From Alcanivorax profundi (GTDB lineage: Bacteria > Pseudomonadota > Gammaproteobacteria > Pseudomonadales > Alcanivoracaceae), in contig NZ_QYYA01000001.1 in NCBI RefSeq assembly GCF_003597125.1, positions 620,001 to 684,000 of the forward strand: a DNA stretch of 64,000 nt. Direction: 5' to 3'. Made by a program: the position numbers and the translations under genes. Below, piece by piece: positions 26,902 through 35,755 of this stretch (within the stretch, counting starts at the first letter, position 1; every line of letters begins with the position of its first letter). The notes beneath the pieces are model-generated. The model was not told the origin of the DNA. It saw only the letters and a program-made list of their open reading frames with translations, and did no database searches.

Positions 26902-27249
26902 TTATTTCAAAGTCTGTTGCCACTCGTCGGCATTGAAGCCGGCGGTGATGAAACTGTCGTTTTGCAGAAGCGGGCGTTTGATGACGGACGGATTCTCCAA
27001 GGCCACGGTCACCGCTTTTTCCGTGTTCATGGTGGCCTTGATGCCATCATCGAGTTTGCGCCAGGTGGTGCCGCGCTTGTTGATCACGGTTTCCCAGCCC
27101 AGCGCTTCCAGCCATTCACGCAGGCGCTGCTCAGGAACGCCTTCTTTCTTGTAGTCGTGAAAATGGTAGGCAACCCCGTTGTCATCCAGCCATTTCATGG
27201 CTTTCTTCATGGTATCGCAGTTCTTGATGCCGAAGATGGTCAGTTCCAT
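26902..27249 (-). CDS. yffB: ArsC/Spx-family reductase-like protein, YffB-like
   Basis: A 115-residue thioredoxin-fold protein of the ArsC/Spx family. A single redox cysteine sits at position 11 in the N-terminal motif FGIKNCDTMKKAMKWL, and the family basic segment NKRGTTWRKL and NPSVIKRPLL follow. YffB-type proteins are often next to dapE or dapD, as here, but their substrate is not settled; the group is sometimes described as glutathione-dependent thiol reductase. It is not part of an arsenic operon. Confidence 0.87.
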   Translation of the reverse strand: MELTIFGIKNCDTMKKAMKWLDDNGVAYHFHDYKKEGVPEQRLREWLEALGWETVINKRGTTWRKLDDGIKATMNTEKAVTVALENPSVIKRPLLQNDSFITAGFNADEWQQTLK

Positions 27250-27315
27250 GATTCTTCCTTTCCAAACCTTTCCGAAGGCGCGCCGCTGGCGGCGCGATTT
27301 CTCACCAGGATCAAA

Positions 27316-27403
27316 AGCAACCTCAGCACAGGAAACACAGAGGCACAGGGAAAACCCATTGTTTTATCCCAGTGAACTCGGTGAGCTCTGTGGTAAAACC
27401 GAC
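27316..27403. repeat. CACAG-type short repeats upstream of the yffB-like gene
   Basis: Two clusters of degenerate 8-9-base units, CACAGGAAA/CACAGAGG/CACAGGGAAA (27326-27354) and, on the opposite strand, CACAGAGCT/CACCGAGTT/CACTGGG (27369-27403). The inverted match is weak. The arrangement resembles the period-7 pairs elsewhere in the window. Confidence 0.5.
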
Positions 27404-27420
27404 TTTAAATGACGGTTGTG

Positions 27421-27447
27421 AACGCGCCGCGAGCGACGCTCCTACAG
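27421..27447 (-). repeat. REP-like palindrome near the dapC stop codon
   Basis: Read on the minus strand it is CTGTAGGAGCGTCGCTCG followed by CGGCGCG, close to pseudomonad REP sequences that start TGTAGGAGC. The core GCGTCG-CTCG-CGGCGC folds with one G-U pair. It is six bases past the dapC stop codon. Confidence 0.6.
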
Positions 27448-27452
27448 CTATG

Positions 27453-28634
27453 TCAGAGGGTATCCAGCAAAGCCTTGATGCGTTGAGCTCCCTCGATGCA
27501 TTCTTCCAGCGGTGCCACAAGTGCCATTCTTATCCGCTTTTCCCCCGGGTTCTTGCCATTGACGGTGCGGGACAGGTAGCGGCCGGGAAGCACGGTGACG
27601 TTTTGTTCTGCCTGTAGCCGTTTGGCGAAATCCTCATCGCTGATAGGCGTTTTGGGCCACAGATAAAAGCCGGCCGCCGGGGCGCTAACCTTAAGGGGGC
27701 CACCGAGAATGTCCAGCACGGCATCGAATTTTTCCCGGTAGAGGGCGCGGTTTTGCTCAACATGGGCTTCGTCATTCCAGGCGGCAATACTGGCCAGCTG
27801 GTGATGAATCGGCATGGCGCAGCCGTGGTAGGTCCGATAGCGGAGAAAGCGCTTGAGCACTTCGCTGTCGCCGGCCGCAAAGCCCGAGCGCAGCCCCGGG
27901 AGGTTGGAGCGTTTGGACAGGGAATGAAAGACCACGCAGCGGCGGTAGTCGTGACGGCCCATTTCTGCACAGGCTTCCAGCAGCCCGGTGGGCGGCTTGT
28001 CACGGTAGATTTCCGAGTAACACTCATCGGAGGCGATCACAAAATCGTATTTGTCCGCCAGCTGTATCAGTGCTTTCAGTTGTGCCTTGCTGAGGGTCGC
28101 CCCGGTTGGGTTACCCGGCGTGCAGATAAACAGCAGCTGGGTCCGGGTCCAGGTGTCTTCGCTGACGGCATCAAAGTCAGGCTGCAAACCCGTGCTGTCG
28201 GTGCACGGCAGGTACATGGGCTCGCCGCCAGCCAGCAGGGTGGCACCTTCGTAAATCTGATAGAACGGATTGGGCATCAGCACCAGCGGATGCCGCTGGC
28301 GGTCGATCACTGCCTGAGTGAAGGCAAACAGCGCTTCCCGGGTGCCGTTCACCGGTAGCACCTGGCTGGCGGCATCCACTTGCTTCAGATGAAAGCGACG
28401 GGTCAGCCATTGGCCAATGGCTTCACTCAGCTCGGCAATGCCAGCGGTAGTGGGGTAGTTCGAGAGCCTGTGTGTGTTGTCCTTGAGGACTTGCTGCACA
28501 AAATCCGGCGAAGGGTGTTTCGGCTCTCCAATGGAAAGTGCAATCGGGCTCTTGTCAGAGGCAGGCAGGCCGCTGAACAGCGTTTTCAGTTTTTCAAACG
28601 GGTAGGGGTGCAACCGTTCAAGATCTGGATTCAT
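27453..28634 (-). CDS. dapC: Succinyldiaminopimelate transaminase DapC
   Basis: A 393-residue class I/II PLP-dependent aminotransferase. The pyridoxal lysine is in SLSKRSNLPGLRSGFAAG, and TPGNPTGATLS and the cofactor-binding NPFYQIYEG are conserved. Position beside dapD and dapE supports the N-succinyl-LL-diaminopimelate aminotransferase role over other transaminases. It starts three bases after the glnD stop codon. Confidence 0.92.
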   Translation of the reverse strand: MNPDLERLHPYPFEKLKTLFSGLPASDKSPIALSIGEPKHPSPDFVQQVLKDNTHRLSNYPTTAGIAELSEAIGQWLTRRFHLKQVDAASQVLPVNGTREALFAFTQAVIDRQRHPLVLMPNPFYQIYEGATLLAGGEPMYLPCTDSTGLQPDFDAVSEDTWTRTQLLFICTPGNPTGATLSKAQLKALIQLADKYDFVIASDECYSEIYRDKPPTGLLEACAEMGRHDYRRCVVFHSLSKRSNLPGLRSGFAAGDSEVLKRFLRYRTYHGCAMPIHHQLASIAAWNDEAHVEQNRALYREKFDAVLDILGGPLKVSAPAAGFYLWPKTPISDEDFAKRLQAEQNVTVLPGRYLSRTVNGKNPGEKRIRMALVAPLEECIEGAQRIKALLDTL

Positions 28635-28637
28635 GGT

Positions 28638-31310
28638 TTACTGTTTTCCGTTGTTCTTGTCGTCGAGCTCGCGGGTCAGGGCTTCCTGAAGTTCCAGGCA
28701 AAGCGCCGGGTCAGATACCGGTTCACCGTCGAGATCGGTAATAAAGAAGACGTCTTCCGCCCGTTCGCCGAGGGTGGCAATGCGGGCATTTTGCACCAAC
28801 AGTTCGAAACGCATGAAAATGCGGCCGATGTGGGCGAGCAGCCCCGGGCGGTCCAGGGTATGAATGTCCACGGCGGTGCGGTCGTTGACGATGTCGTTGC
28901 TGATGAGTACCTGGGTGGGGACATCAAAATGCTTGTTACGGCGAGGCATCCGCCGGCTGACGGTGCTGGCGAAGCGCTCCGGGTATTTCAGGGTTTCCGT
29001 CAGTGTTTTGCGAATCTGTTCGATACGGGCCCAGTCTTCGCCGATGGGCGTGCCGTGCTCATCCAGAACGATATAGGTATCCAGACTGAAACCGTCGGCA
29101 CTGGTGATAATGCGGGCATCCATGATGGTCAGCCCAAGGGAATCGAGTGCATTCACCGTGGCACTAAACAGGTTGCGGGTGTCCGGGGTGTAAATAAAGA
29201 TCTGTGAGCCACCTGCCAACACGCTCTGGCTGGATTCGCGGATCAACACCAGCGGGTCGTTGGGGTCATCCCGGTCCAGCAGTGCTTCGGTGTGCCAGGC
29301 GATATCCCGTGGCGTTTCACGCAGGAAATATTCGTCACCGATGTTAGCCCACAGGGTTTCGATTTCCGCTGCATCATGATCCTGACCGGTCAGTAGCCTC
29401 ATGGCCACATCGCGGGTTTCGTCAATCCAGTCCTGCTTCTCTACCGGGTTATTCAGGCCCCGCCGCAGTGCGCGCTTGGTTTCGGTGTACAGCTGGCGGA
29501 GCAGCGAGGCGCGCCAGGAATTCCAGAGCGTCGGATTGGTGGCGTTGATATCTGCCACGGTAAGCACGTAGAGATAATCCAGATGCACCAGATCGCCCAC
29601 CTTGCGGGCGAATTCGTAGACCACGTCCGGGTCGGAAATGTCCTTGCGTTGAGCCGTCACACTCATCATCAGGTGGCTTTTGACCAGCCAGGCCACCAGC
29701 TTGCCGTCCCAGGCACTCAGGCCATGGCGCTGGCAAAAGTCGATTGCATCCACTGCACCAAGTTCAGAGTGGTCACCACCGCGGCCCTTGGCAATGTCAT
29801 GATACAGGCCTGCTGCGTAAAGCAGCTCCGGCTTGGGCAGTCGGTAGAACACTTCGCTGGCCAGCGGAAATTCGTCGCGCAGGTCCTCATAGCGCAACCG
29901 GCGCATATTTTTGATCACCAGCAGGGTGTGCGCATCGACCGTATAAATATGGAACAGGTCGTATTGCATCATGCCGATGATGCCGCCGAATTCCGGGAGG
30001 TACTTGCCGAGAATGCCGTAGCGTTTCATGCGCCGAAGTTGTGAAAACAGGGCATGAGGGCTTCGCAGAAGCTGCATGAACAAACCGGTATTGACCGGAT
30101 TGTTGCGGAACGCCTCGTCAATCTGTCGCCGGTTGTAGATCAGGGCTCGAACGGTGGACGCCCGGATACCTTTCAGGTCCGGGTTTTGAGCCATCAGGAC
30201 AAAGGTTTCGAGCAGGGCCGAGGGGCTCTTTTCGAAGACGTCGTCACTGGTGATTTCCAGGTAATCGTTACGGACCTGAAAACGACGGTTCAGGGGGCGG
30301 ACCTTTTCGGGGTCGTCGCAGCGCAGGATCACCTCATCGAAAAGCTGCAGCAGCATTTCGTTGAGCACCGACATGGCCAGCGCCACGCGATAAAAGCCTT
30401 TCATGAAATGTTCGACGGCCAGATTGGCGCTGGAATCTTCATGACCCAGGCGGTCGGCGAGCTGGCGTTGGTGATCGAACAGCAGGCGGTTTTCACTTCG
30501 CCCGGTCAGGACGTGTAGCTGCCAGCGAACTTCCCAGAGGTAGTCCAGGCACTTGCGCAGTACGGCGTATTCTTCCTTGGTCAGGAACCCGGCACCCACC
30601 AGGGCCTCAAGGCTGTCTGCATTGAAATGACGCTTGGCGACCCAGGCAATCATCTGTATGTCGCGCAGGCCTCCCGGGGCATTCTTGAGATCCGGCTCCA
30701 GATTGTATTCGGTGTCGTTGAAGCGCTTGTGGCGGGTAACCTGCTCCTCCCACTTGGCGGCAAAGAAGGCGGCAGAATCCCACATGTGCTCCGGGCCGGT
30801 TCGCACTTCCAGTTGCTCGCGCAGACGGTCTTCCCCGGCGAGGGTGCGGGCTTCCATGATATTGGTGGCTACGGTGATGTCGTCACGGGCCAGATCCACG
30901 CATTCGTCCAGGGTGCGCACCGCATGGCCAATTTCAAGGCCGATATCCCAGAGGAAAGCGACAAAACGTTCCAGGCAGTCACACACAGATTGTTCAGGGG
31001 TGTCTGCGAGTAACACCAGCAGGTCTACATCGGAGCAGGGGTGTAACTCTCCACGGCCGTAGCCGCCAACGGCAACGAGGGCCACATCGTCGCGCTGCGC
31101 CAGCCCGAACAGGGCCCAGGCGCCCACCATGACCTGATCCACCAGTTGGGAGCGGGCATGTACCAGATCGGTAATGTCGGCGATCTCAAAGGCCTGATTG
31201 AGTCGCTCCTGACCTTGTTCCAGGTACTGGCGGGCATATTGGCCGGGCTGGGCGCTTTCCTGCAGGGCGTCCAGTAGTTGTTGCTGGGTCAGTGCCGGTG
31301 AAAGCTGCAT
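28638..31310 (-). CDS. glnD: Bifunctional uridylyltransferase/uridylyl-removing enzyme GlnD
   Basis: An 890-residue GlnD (E. coli 890). Domains in order: nucleotidyltransferase with VGGYGRGELHPCSDVDLL (residues 81-98; metal ligands D94 and D96), a helical region, an HD hydrolase domain (HDIAKGRGGDHSELG, about residue 470) and two C-terminal ACT domains (about 700-885). It adds or removes UMP on PII (GlnK/GlnB Tyr51) according to glutamine, setting nitrogen-regulation state. Its likely target GlnK is encoded at 7124-7462. It lies between map and dapC in a common pseudomonad order. Confidence 0.97.
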   Translation of the reverse strand: MQLSPALTQQQLLDALQESAQPGQYARQYLEQGQERLNQAFEIADITDLVHARSQLVDQVMVGAWALFGLAQRDDVALVAVGGYGRGELHPCSDVDLLVLLADTPEQSVCDCLERFVAFLWDIGLEIGHAVRTLDECVDLARDDITVATNIMEARTLAGEDRLREQLEVRTGPEHMWDSAAFFAAKWEEQVTRHKRFNDTEYNLEPDLKNAPGGLRDIQMIAWVAKRHFNADSLEALVGAGFLTKEEYAVLRKCLDYLWEVRWQLHVLTGRSENRLLFDHQRQLADRLGHEDSSANLAVEHFMKGFYRVALAMSVLNEMLLQLFDEVILRCDDPEKVRPLNRRFQVRNDYLEITSDDVFEKSPSALLETFVLMAQNPDLKGIRASTVRALIYNRRQIDEAFRNNPVNTGLFMQLLRSPHALFSQLRRMKRYGILGKYLPEFGGIIGMMQYDLFHIYTVDAHTLLVIKNMRRLRYEDLRDEFPLASEVFYRLPKPELLYAAGLYHDIAKGRGGDHSELGAVDAIDFCQRHGLSAWDGKLVAWLVKSHLMMSVTAQRKDISDPDVVYEFARKVGDLVHLDYLYVLTVADINATNPTLWNSWRASLLRQLYTETKRALRRGLNNPVEKQDWIDETRDVAMRLLTGQDHDAAEIETLWANIGDEYFLRETPRDIAWHTEALLDRDDPNDPLVLIRESSQSVLAGGSQIFIYTPDTRNLFSATVNALDSLGLTIMDARIITSADGFSLDTYIVLDEHGTPIGEDWARIEQIRKTLTETLKYPERFASTVSRRMPRRNKHFDVPTQVLISNDIVNDRTAVDIHTLDRPGLLAHIGRIFMRFELLVQNARIATLGERAEDVFFITDLDGEPVSDPALCLELQEALTRELDDKNNGKQ

Positions 31311-31388
31311 GGAGATCCTGTGTGGTTGGGCTGGCGGGCAGCGGTACTGTGTAAATGCAGGTACCGTGCCGCTCGCCAGCTGCAGGCG

Positions 31389-32165
31389 TCAGTAAAGGTC
31401 GTTTTCTTCGTTGCGGGCGGTCAGCACCTGGTAACCGTCGGCAGTGACGGCGATGGTGTGTTCCCACTGGGCGGAGAGCTTGCGGTCCTTGGTGACCACC
31501 GTCCAGCCATCGGGCAACAGTTTGTTGGCGGCCTTGCCGGCGTTGATCATGGGTTCAATGGTAAAGACCATGCCTTCTTGCAGTTCCAGCCCGGTATCGG
31601 GCTTGCCGTAATGCAATACCTGGGGTTCCTCATGGAAGCCTTCGCCAATGCCGTGGCCACAGTACTCGCGAACCACCGAGAAACGCTCGCCTTCAGCCAT
31701 CTTCTGGATTCGGTGCCCGATATCGCCCAGCCGCACGCCCGGCTTGACCATGCGAATGCCCGCCATCATGCATTCACGGGTAGTGTCGACCAGTCGGCGC
31801 GCCAGCACGGAGGGCTCGCCGACAAAGAACATCTTGGACGTGTCGCCATGCCAGCCATCCTTGATGACGGTGACATCAATATTGATGATATCGCCGCTTT
31901 TCAGGGCCTTGCGGTCGTTGGGGATGCCGTGGCAGACCACGTGGTTGACCGAAGTACAAATGGACTTGGGAAAACCCCGGTAACCCAGGCAGGCAGGGAT
32001 GGCATGCTGCTTGTTGACGATATGGTCATGGCAGATGCGGTCCAGTTCCTCGGTGGTGACCCCCGGTTTGACGTGCTCGCCGATCATTTCAAGGACTTCA
32101 GCGGCCAGCTTGCCCGCTTCGCGCATTTTGGCGATCTGTTCGGGGGTTTTGATGACGACATTCAT
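31389..32165 (-). CDS. map: Methionine aminopeptidase, type I
   Basis: A 258-residue M24-family enzyme. Conserved metal and active-site motifs are seen: VVCHGIPND, the two aspartates in NIDVTVIKDGWHGD, and CGHGIGEGFHEEPQVLHYG. It removes the initiator methionine from nascent proteins. The ATG at 32165 matches the family N-terminus (VVIKTPEQIAKMREAG); the in-frame extension up to 32315 would overlap the rpsB promoter. It is divergent from rpsB, as in many proteobacteria. Confidence 0.97.
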   Translation of the reverse strand: MNVVIKTPEQIAKMREAGKLAAEVLEMIGEHVKPGVTTEELDRICHDHIVNKQHAIPACLGYRGFPKSICTSVNHVVCHGIPNDRKALKSGDIINIDVTVIKDGWHGDTSKMFFVGEPSVLARRLVDTTRECMMAGIRMVKPGVRLGDIGHRIQKMAEGERFSVVREYCGHGIGEGFHEEPQVLHYGKPDTGLELQEGMVFTIEPMINAGKAANKLLPDGWTVVTKDRKLSAQWEHTIAVTADGYQVLTARNEENDLY

Positions 32166-32248
32166 GAGACTTGGAGAAACTCCTGCGTTTTCAGTGTGTT
32201 GGGCAGTTTGCGGTGGGGCGCCTTCAGGCCCCAATGGCGCCTTTGGCG

Positions 32249-32277
32249 TTGCCTGACCGGGGCGGCTGTGGTATAAA
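32249..32277 (+). promoter_or_regulatory. Sigma-70 promoter of rpsB-tsf
   Basis: TTGCCT (32249-32254) and TATAAA (32272-32277) are separated by exactly 17 bases. The start should fall near 32284, just after a GC-rich discriminator (GCGCGCGC), a feature of stringently controlled ribosomal promoters. This gives an approximately 168-base leader. Confidence 0.65.
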
Positions 32278-32344
32278 GCGCGCGCTTTCCTGCACCAGCG
32301 GTAACGGTCACGCATTGTAACCGCCGGAATCAGGGAAGGAAATC

Positions 32345-32451
32345 ACACATGCCCCGACACATAGCCCTGGGTGCCTGAAATTTCCCTATGGAAGCAACAG
32401 GTTGGGTTTATGCGGGGGCGTGGAGGCCTAACCCAAAGTGGAGTATTAACA
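32345..32451 (+). promoter_or_regulatory. rpsB leader, candidate S2 autoregulatory element
   Basis: The long untranslated leader of rpsB contains a hairpin TTGGGTT (32402-32408) with AACCCAA (32430-32436) directly before the ribosome-binding site (GTGGAG, 32438-32443). In gammaproteobacteria, S2 represses rpsB-tsf through a structured leader; the assignment here is by position and structure only. Confidence 0.45.
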
Positions 32452-33210
32452 ATGTCCAGCGTAACTATGCGCGATATGCTGAAGGCCGGTGTGCACTTCG
32501 GCCACCAGACCCGTTACTGGAACCCGAAGATGAACACCTACATCTTTGGCGCCCGTAACAAGATTCACATCATCAACCTGGAAAAGACCCTGCCTCTGTT
32601 CAACGACGCCATGTCGTTCCTGAACAAGCTGGCTGCCAGCAACAACAAGATTCTGTTCGTAGGTACCAAGCGTGCCGCGCAGAAGGCGGTTCGTGAAGAA
32701 GCCCTTCGTGCCGGTATGCCCTACGTCGATCATCGTTGGTTGGGCGGCATGCTCACCAACTGGAAAACCATTCGTCAGTCCATCAAGCGTTATCGTGACC
32801 TGGAAGCACAATCCCAGGACGGTACCTTTGACAAGCTGACCAAAAAAGAAGCGCTGATGCGCAAGCGTGAGATGGACAAGCTCGAGCGTTCCATCGGCGG
32901 TATCAAGGACATGGGCGGTCTGCCCGATGCCCTGTTCGTGATCGACGTTGATCACGAAGACATCGCGCTGCAGGAAGCCCGCAAACTGGGTATTCCGGTT
33001 GTTGCCGTTGTTGATACCAACTCCAACCCGGATGGCGTTGATTACGTGATCCCGGGTAACGATGACGCCATCCGCGCCATCCAGCTGTACGTGAAAGCGG
33101 CAGCTGACACCATTCTGGAAGGCAAGCAGTACGCCCAGACCCAGGGTGGCGGTGAAAGCGAATTCGTCGAGGTAGAAGACGAAGCTGAAGGCGAAAAAGC
33201 CGAAGGCTGA
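32452..33210 (+). CDS. rpsB: 30S ribosomal protein S2
   Basis: A 252-residue S2 protein. The N-terminus [22 protein letters not shown] and the block [17 protein letters not shown] are diagnostic, and the tail is acidic ([14 protein letters not shown]). The ATG at 32452 follows GTGGAG. It is the first gene of rpsB-tsf. Confidence 0.99.
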   Translation: MSSVTMRDMLKAGVHFGHQTRYWNPKMNTYIFGARNKIHIINLEKTLPLFNDAMSFLNKLAASNNKILFVGTKRAAQKAVREEALRAGMPYVDHRWLGGMLTNWKTIRQSIKRYRDLEAQSQDGTFDKLTKKEALMRKREMDKLERSIGGIKDMGGLPDALFVIDVDHEDIALQEARKLGIPVVAVVDTNSNPDGVDYVIPGNDDAIRAIQLYVKAAADTILEGKQYAQTQGGGESEFVEVEDEAEGEKAEG

Positions 33211-33216
33211 TCTGTC

Positions 33217-33238
33217 CGGGCAGGCGCGAGCCTGCCCG
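33217..33238 (+). terminator. Intercistronic hairpin between rpsB and tsf
   Basis: CGGGCAGGC and GCCTGCCCG form a perfect nine-base-pair stem capped by a GCGA tetraloop, with no T run behind it. It may act as an attenuator or RNA-stability element setting the S2 to EF-Ts ratio. Confidence 0.5.
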
Positions 33239-33272
33239 TCTTACCGAAACTAACAGGTTTGAGAGGATAATC

Positions 33273-34151
33273 ATGGCTGCTGTAACTGCTGCAATGGTTA
33301 AAGAGCTTCGTGAGCGTACCGGTCTTGGCATGATGGAGTGCAAGAAGGCGCTGGTAGAAGCCGATGGTGATATCGAGCTGGCCATCGAAGAGATGCGCAA
33401 ATCCGGCCAGGCCAAAGCGGCCAAGAAAGCCGGTCGTACTGCTGCCGAGGGCGCGGTTGTTGTTGCTACCAGCGATGACAACAAGACTGCCGTAATGGTA
33501 GAGATCAACTCCGAAACCGATTTCGTTGCCCGTGACGACAACTTTCTTGGCTTTGCCAACAAAGTGGCTGCGGCTGCCCTGGCTGCCGGTGAAACCGATG
33601 CGGCCAAGATCGCTGAGCTGAAGCTGGAAGATGGCGCGACTGTCGAAGAGACTCGTCAGGCGCTGGTTCAGAAAATCGGTGAAAACATCCAGGTGCGTCG
33701 TGCTGCCAAGCTGCAGGCCGAAGGCGCTATTGGTGCCTATGTTCACGGTGGCAAAATCGGCGTTCTGGTTTCCCTGAACGGTGGTGACGCCGAGCTGGGT
33801 AAAGATGTCGCCATGCATGTGGCTGCGGTTAACCCGATGGTGGTTAGCGGCGATCAGGTACCGGCTGAGGTTCTCGAGAAAGAGAAAGAAATCATCCGTG
33901 CCCAGCCCGACATGGAAGGCAAGCCGGCTGAGATCGTCGAGAAAATGCTGGGCGGTCGTATCAACAAGTTCCTGAAGGAAGTGAGCCTGCTGGATCAGCC
34001 CTTCGTTAAGGATCCGAATACCTCTGTTGGTGCCCTGGTGAAGGGTGCTGGTGCCGAAATCGCCGCGTTTGAGCGTCTGGTGGTGGGTGAAGGTATCGAG
34101 AAAGAAGAAGTCGATTTCGCTGCTGAGGTTCAGGCTGCGGCCAAAGGCTGA
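33273..34151 (+). CDS. tsf: Elongation factor Ts
   Basis: A 292-residue EF-Ts (E. coli 283), the nucleotide exchange factor that recycles EF-Tu-GDP. The N-terminal UBA-like segment with [15 protein letters not shown] (residues 13-27) and the TDFVARDD motif of the core are present. GAGAGGATAATC precedes the ATG. It is co-transcribed with rpsB and closed by a strong terminator. Confidence 0.99.
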   Translation: MAAVTAAMVKELRERTGLGMMECKKALVEADGDIELAIEEMRKSGQAKAAKKAGRTAAEGAVVVATSDDNKTAVMVEINSETDFVARDDNFLGFANKVAAAALAAGETDAAKIAELKLEDGATVEETRQALVQKIGENIQVRRAAKLQAEGAIGAYVHGGKIGVLVSLNGGDAELGKDVAMHVAAVNPMVVSGDQVPAEVLEKEKEIIRAQPDMEGKPAEIVEKMLGGRINKFLKEVSLLDQPFVKDPNTSVGALVKGAGAEIAAFERLVVGEGIEKEEVDFAAEVQAAAKG

Positions 34152-34172
34152 GGTTGGCGTCATTCGATGCTG

Positions 34173-34209
34173 AAAACGCCTTGCTGGATTACCAGCAGGG
34201 CGTTTTTTT
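34173..34209 (+). terminator. Intrinsic terminator of rpsB-tsf
   Basis: AAAACGCCTTGCTGG (34173-34187) pairs over 15 positions (one G-U) with CCAGCAGGGCGTTTT (34192-34206), loop ATTA, continuing into a run of seven T residues. It is 21 bases after the tsf stop codon. Confidence 0.9.
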
Positions 34210-34361
34210 CGCCTGTCGGCCGGGTGCGGGCAGGGGAAATGAGGAAAGTGCTTGCAACCAGCGTGCTTGGCGGTAGCCTGCTAGCAGGGTGGAAAACGAG
34301 GCCGGTAACGGCAGTCACATTTGGATGATGGCGGGTTTTCATGAGTGGCGGAGAGTTAGAA

Positions 34362-35099
34362 ATGCCGACAAACAAGGAGCGCTCGCCGCGCTACAACCGT
34401 ATTTTGCTGAAGCTGAGCGGTGAAGCGCTGGCGGGAGAAGAAGGTTTCGGGATTGACCCGAAGGTGCTGGACGCGATTTCGCTGGAAATCGGTCAGCTGG
34501 TTGGCATTGGTGTGCAGGTTGGCCTGGTGGTCGGAGGTGGCAATCTGTTCCGCGGCGCGGCCTTGCAGAGTGCGGGCCTGGACCGGGTCGCCGGTGATCA
34601 TATGGGGATGCTGGCCACCGTGATGAACGGTCTGGCTCTGCGTGATGCGCTTGAGCGCTCGAACATCCGCACCCGCCTGATGTCCGCGATTCCCATGAGC
34701 GGGGTGGTGGAGCACTACGATCACCGCAACGCAAACCGCCACCTCAAAAATGGTGAAGTGGTGATTTTCTGTGCGGGTACGGGCAATCCGTTTTTCACTA
34801 CTGACTCAGCGGCTTGCCTGCGCGGCATCGAAATCAATGCCGATGTAGTGCTTAAGGCGACCAAGGTAGATGGCGTCTATAATGATGATCCGGCCAAGAA
34901 CCCGGATGCGGTCAAATATGACGTATTGACCTACGACGAAGTGCTGGATAAAAAACTGGGCGTCATGGATCTCACGGCCATTTGCCTGTGTCGTGACCAC
35001 TCCATGCCGCTGCGTGTGTTTGACATGAACAAGAAGGGTGCCTTGCTCAATCTGATGCTGGGCGAGAACGAAGGCACCCTGGTAGAAGCTGCACAATAA
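34362..35099 (+). CDS. pyrH: UMP kinase
   Basis: A 245-residue amino-acid-kinase-family UMP kinase (E. coli 241), converting UMP to UDP. The motifs [20 protein letters not shown] and [12 protein letters not shown] are typical. The start at 34362 follows GGAGAGTTAGAA; an in-frame ATG at 34341 would add seven residues. It is followed by frr, the conserved pyrH-frr pair. Confidence 0.97.
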   Translation: MPTNKERSPRYNRILLKLSGEALAGEEGFGIDPKVLDAISLEIGQLVGIGVQVGLVVGGGNLFRGAALQSAGLDRVAGDHMGMLATVMNGLALRDALERSNIRTRLMSAIPMSGVVEHYDHRNANRHLKNGEVVIFCAGTGNPFFTTDSAACLRGIEINADVVLKATKVDGVYNDDPAKNPDAVKYDVLTYDEVLDKKLGVMDLTAICLCRDHSMPLRVFDMNKKGALLNLMLGENEGTLVEAAQ

Positions 35100-35130
35100 G
35101 CAGCACCTGTACAGAAGGTGAGGAACTACG

Positions 35131-35688
35131 GTGATTGACGATATTCGCAAAGATGCGGAATCCCGCATGAAGAAGAGCCTGGACGCCCTGGATACGGCCA
35201 TGAAACGTATCCGTACCGGCCGTGCGCACCCCAGTCTGCTGGATAACATTACGGTGGATTACTATGGTGCCGAAACCCCGTTGAAGCAGCTGGGCAACAT
35301 TTCTGTGGAAGAAGGGCGTACCTTGACCGTGTCGCCGTTCGACAAGACCCTGATTCCACAGATCGAGAAAGCCATCATGGTGTCGGATCTGGGGCTTAAC
35401 CCGTCCACCTCCGGTGATCTGATCCGGCTGCCGTTACCGCCGTTGACCGAGGAAACCCGCCGGGATCTCGTGAAAGTGGTTCGCGCAGAAGCGGAGCAGG
35501 CGAGAGTCTCCATTCGTAACATCCGCCGTGACGCCAACAGCGACCTGAAAGAACTGCTCAAAGAGAAGGAGATCTCCGAAGATGAGCAGCGCCGTGGCGA
35601 AGAGCAAATTCAGCAGCTCACCGACAAGATGGTGGCGGAAGTCGAGAAAGTCCTGAAAGAGAAAGAAGAAGAATTGATGACCGTTTGA
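35131..35688 (+). CDS. frr: Ribosome recycling factor
   Basis: A 185-residue RRF, the exact family length. With EF-G it splits post-termination ribosomes. The two-domain pattern is intact: helical [30 protein letters not shown] region at the start and [21 protein letters not shown] near the end. The start is GTG, preceded by GAGGAACTACG. A hairpin terminator follows. Confidence 0.98.
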   Translation: MIDDIRKDAESRMKKSLDALDTAMKRIRTGRAHPSLLDNITVDYYGAETPLKQLGNISVEEGRTLTVSPFDKTLIPQIEKAIMVSDLGLNPSTSGDLIRLPLPPLTEETRRDLVKVVRAEAEQARVSIRNIRRDANSDLKELLKEKEISEDEQRRGEEQIQQLTDKMVAEVEKVLKEKEEELMTV

Positions 35689-35716
35689 GTCATGGGTTCA
35701 GATAACCGTTGTACCT

Positions 35717-35746
35717 GCGGGCTGCGCGTCAGCCCGCTTTTATTTT
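35717..35746 (+). terminator. Terminator between frr and uppS
   Basis: GCGGGCTG (35717-35724) pairs perfectly with CAGCCCGC (35730-35737), loop CGCGT, followed by TTTTATTTT. Its T tract ends only ten bases before the uppS ATG, so it may be leaky or serve as an attenuator for the downstream envelope operon. Confidence 0.8.
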
Positions 35747-35755
35747 GGATGCAGT

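Noticed and set aside
25730-27154. Open frame of 474 codons on the plus strand opposite dapD and the yffB-like gene
   Set aside because: It spans two certain minus-strand genes and the palindrome between them; no family resemblance.
33042-34163. Open frame of 373 codons on the minus strand opposite tsf
   Set aside because: Antisense to EF-Ts and the rpsB end; composition reflects the complementary codons.
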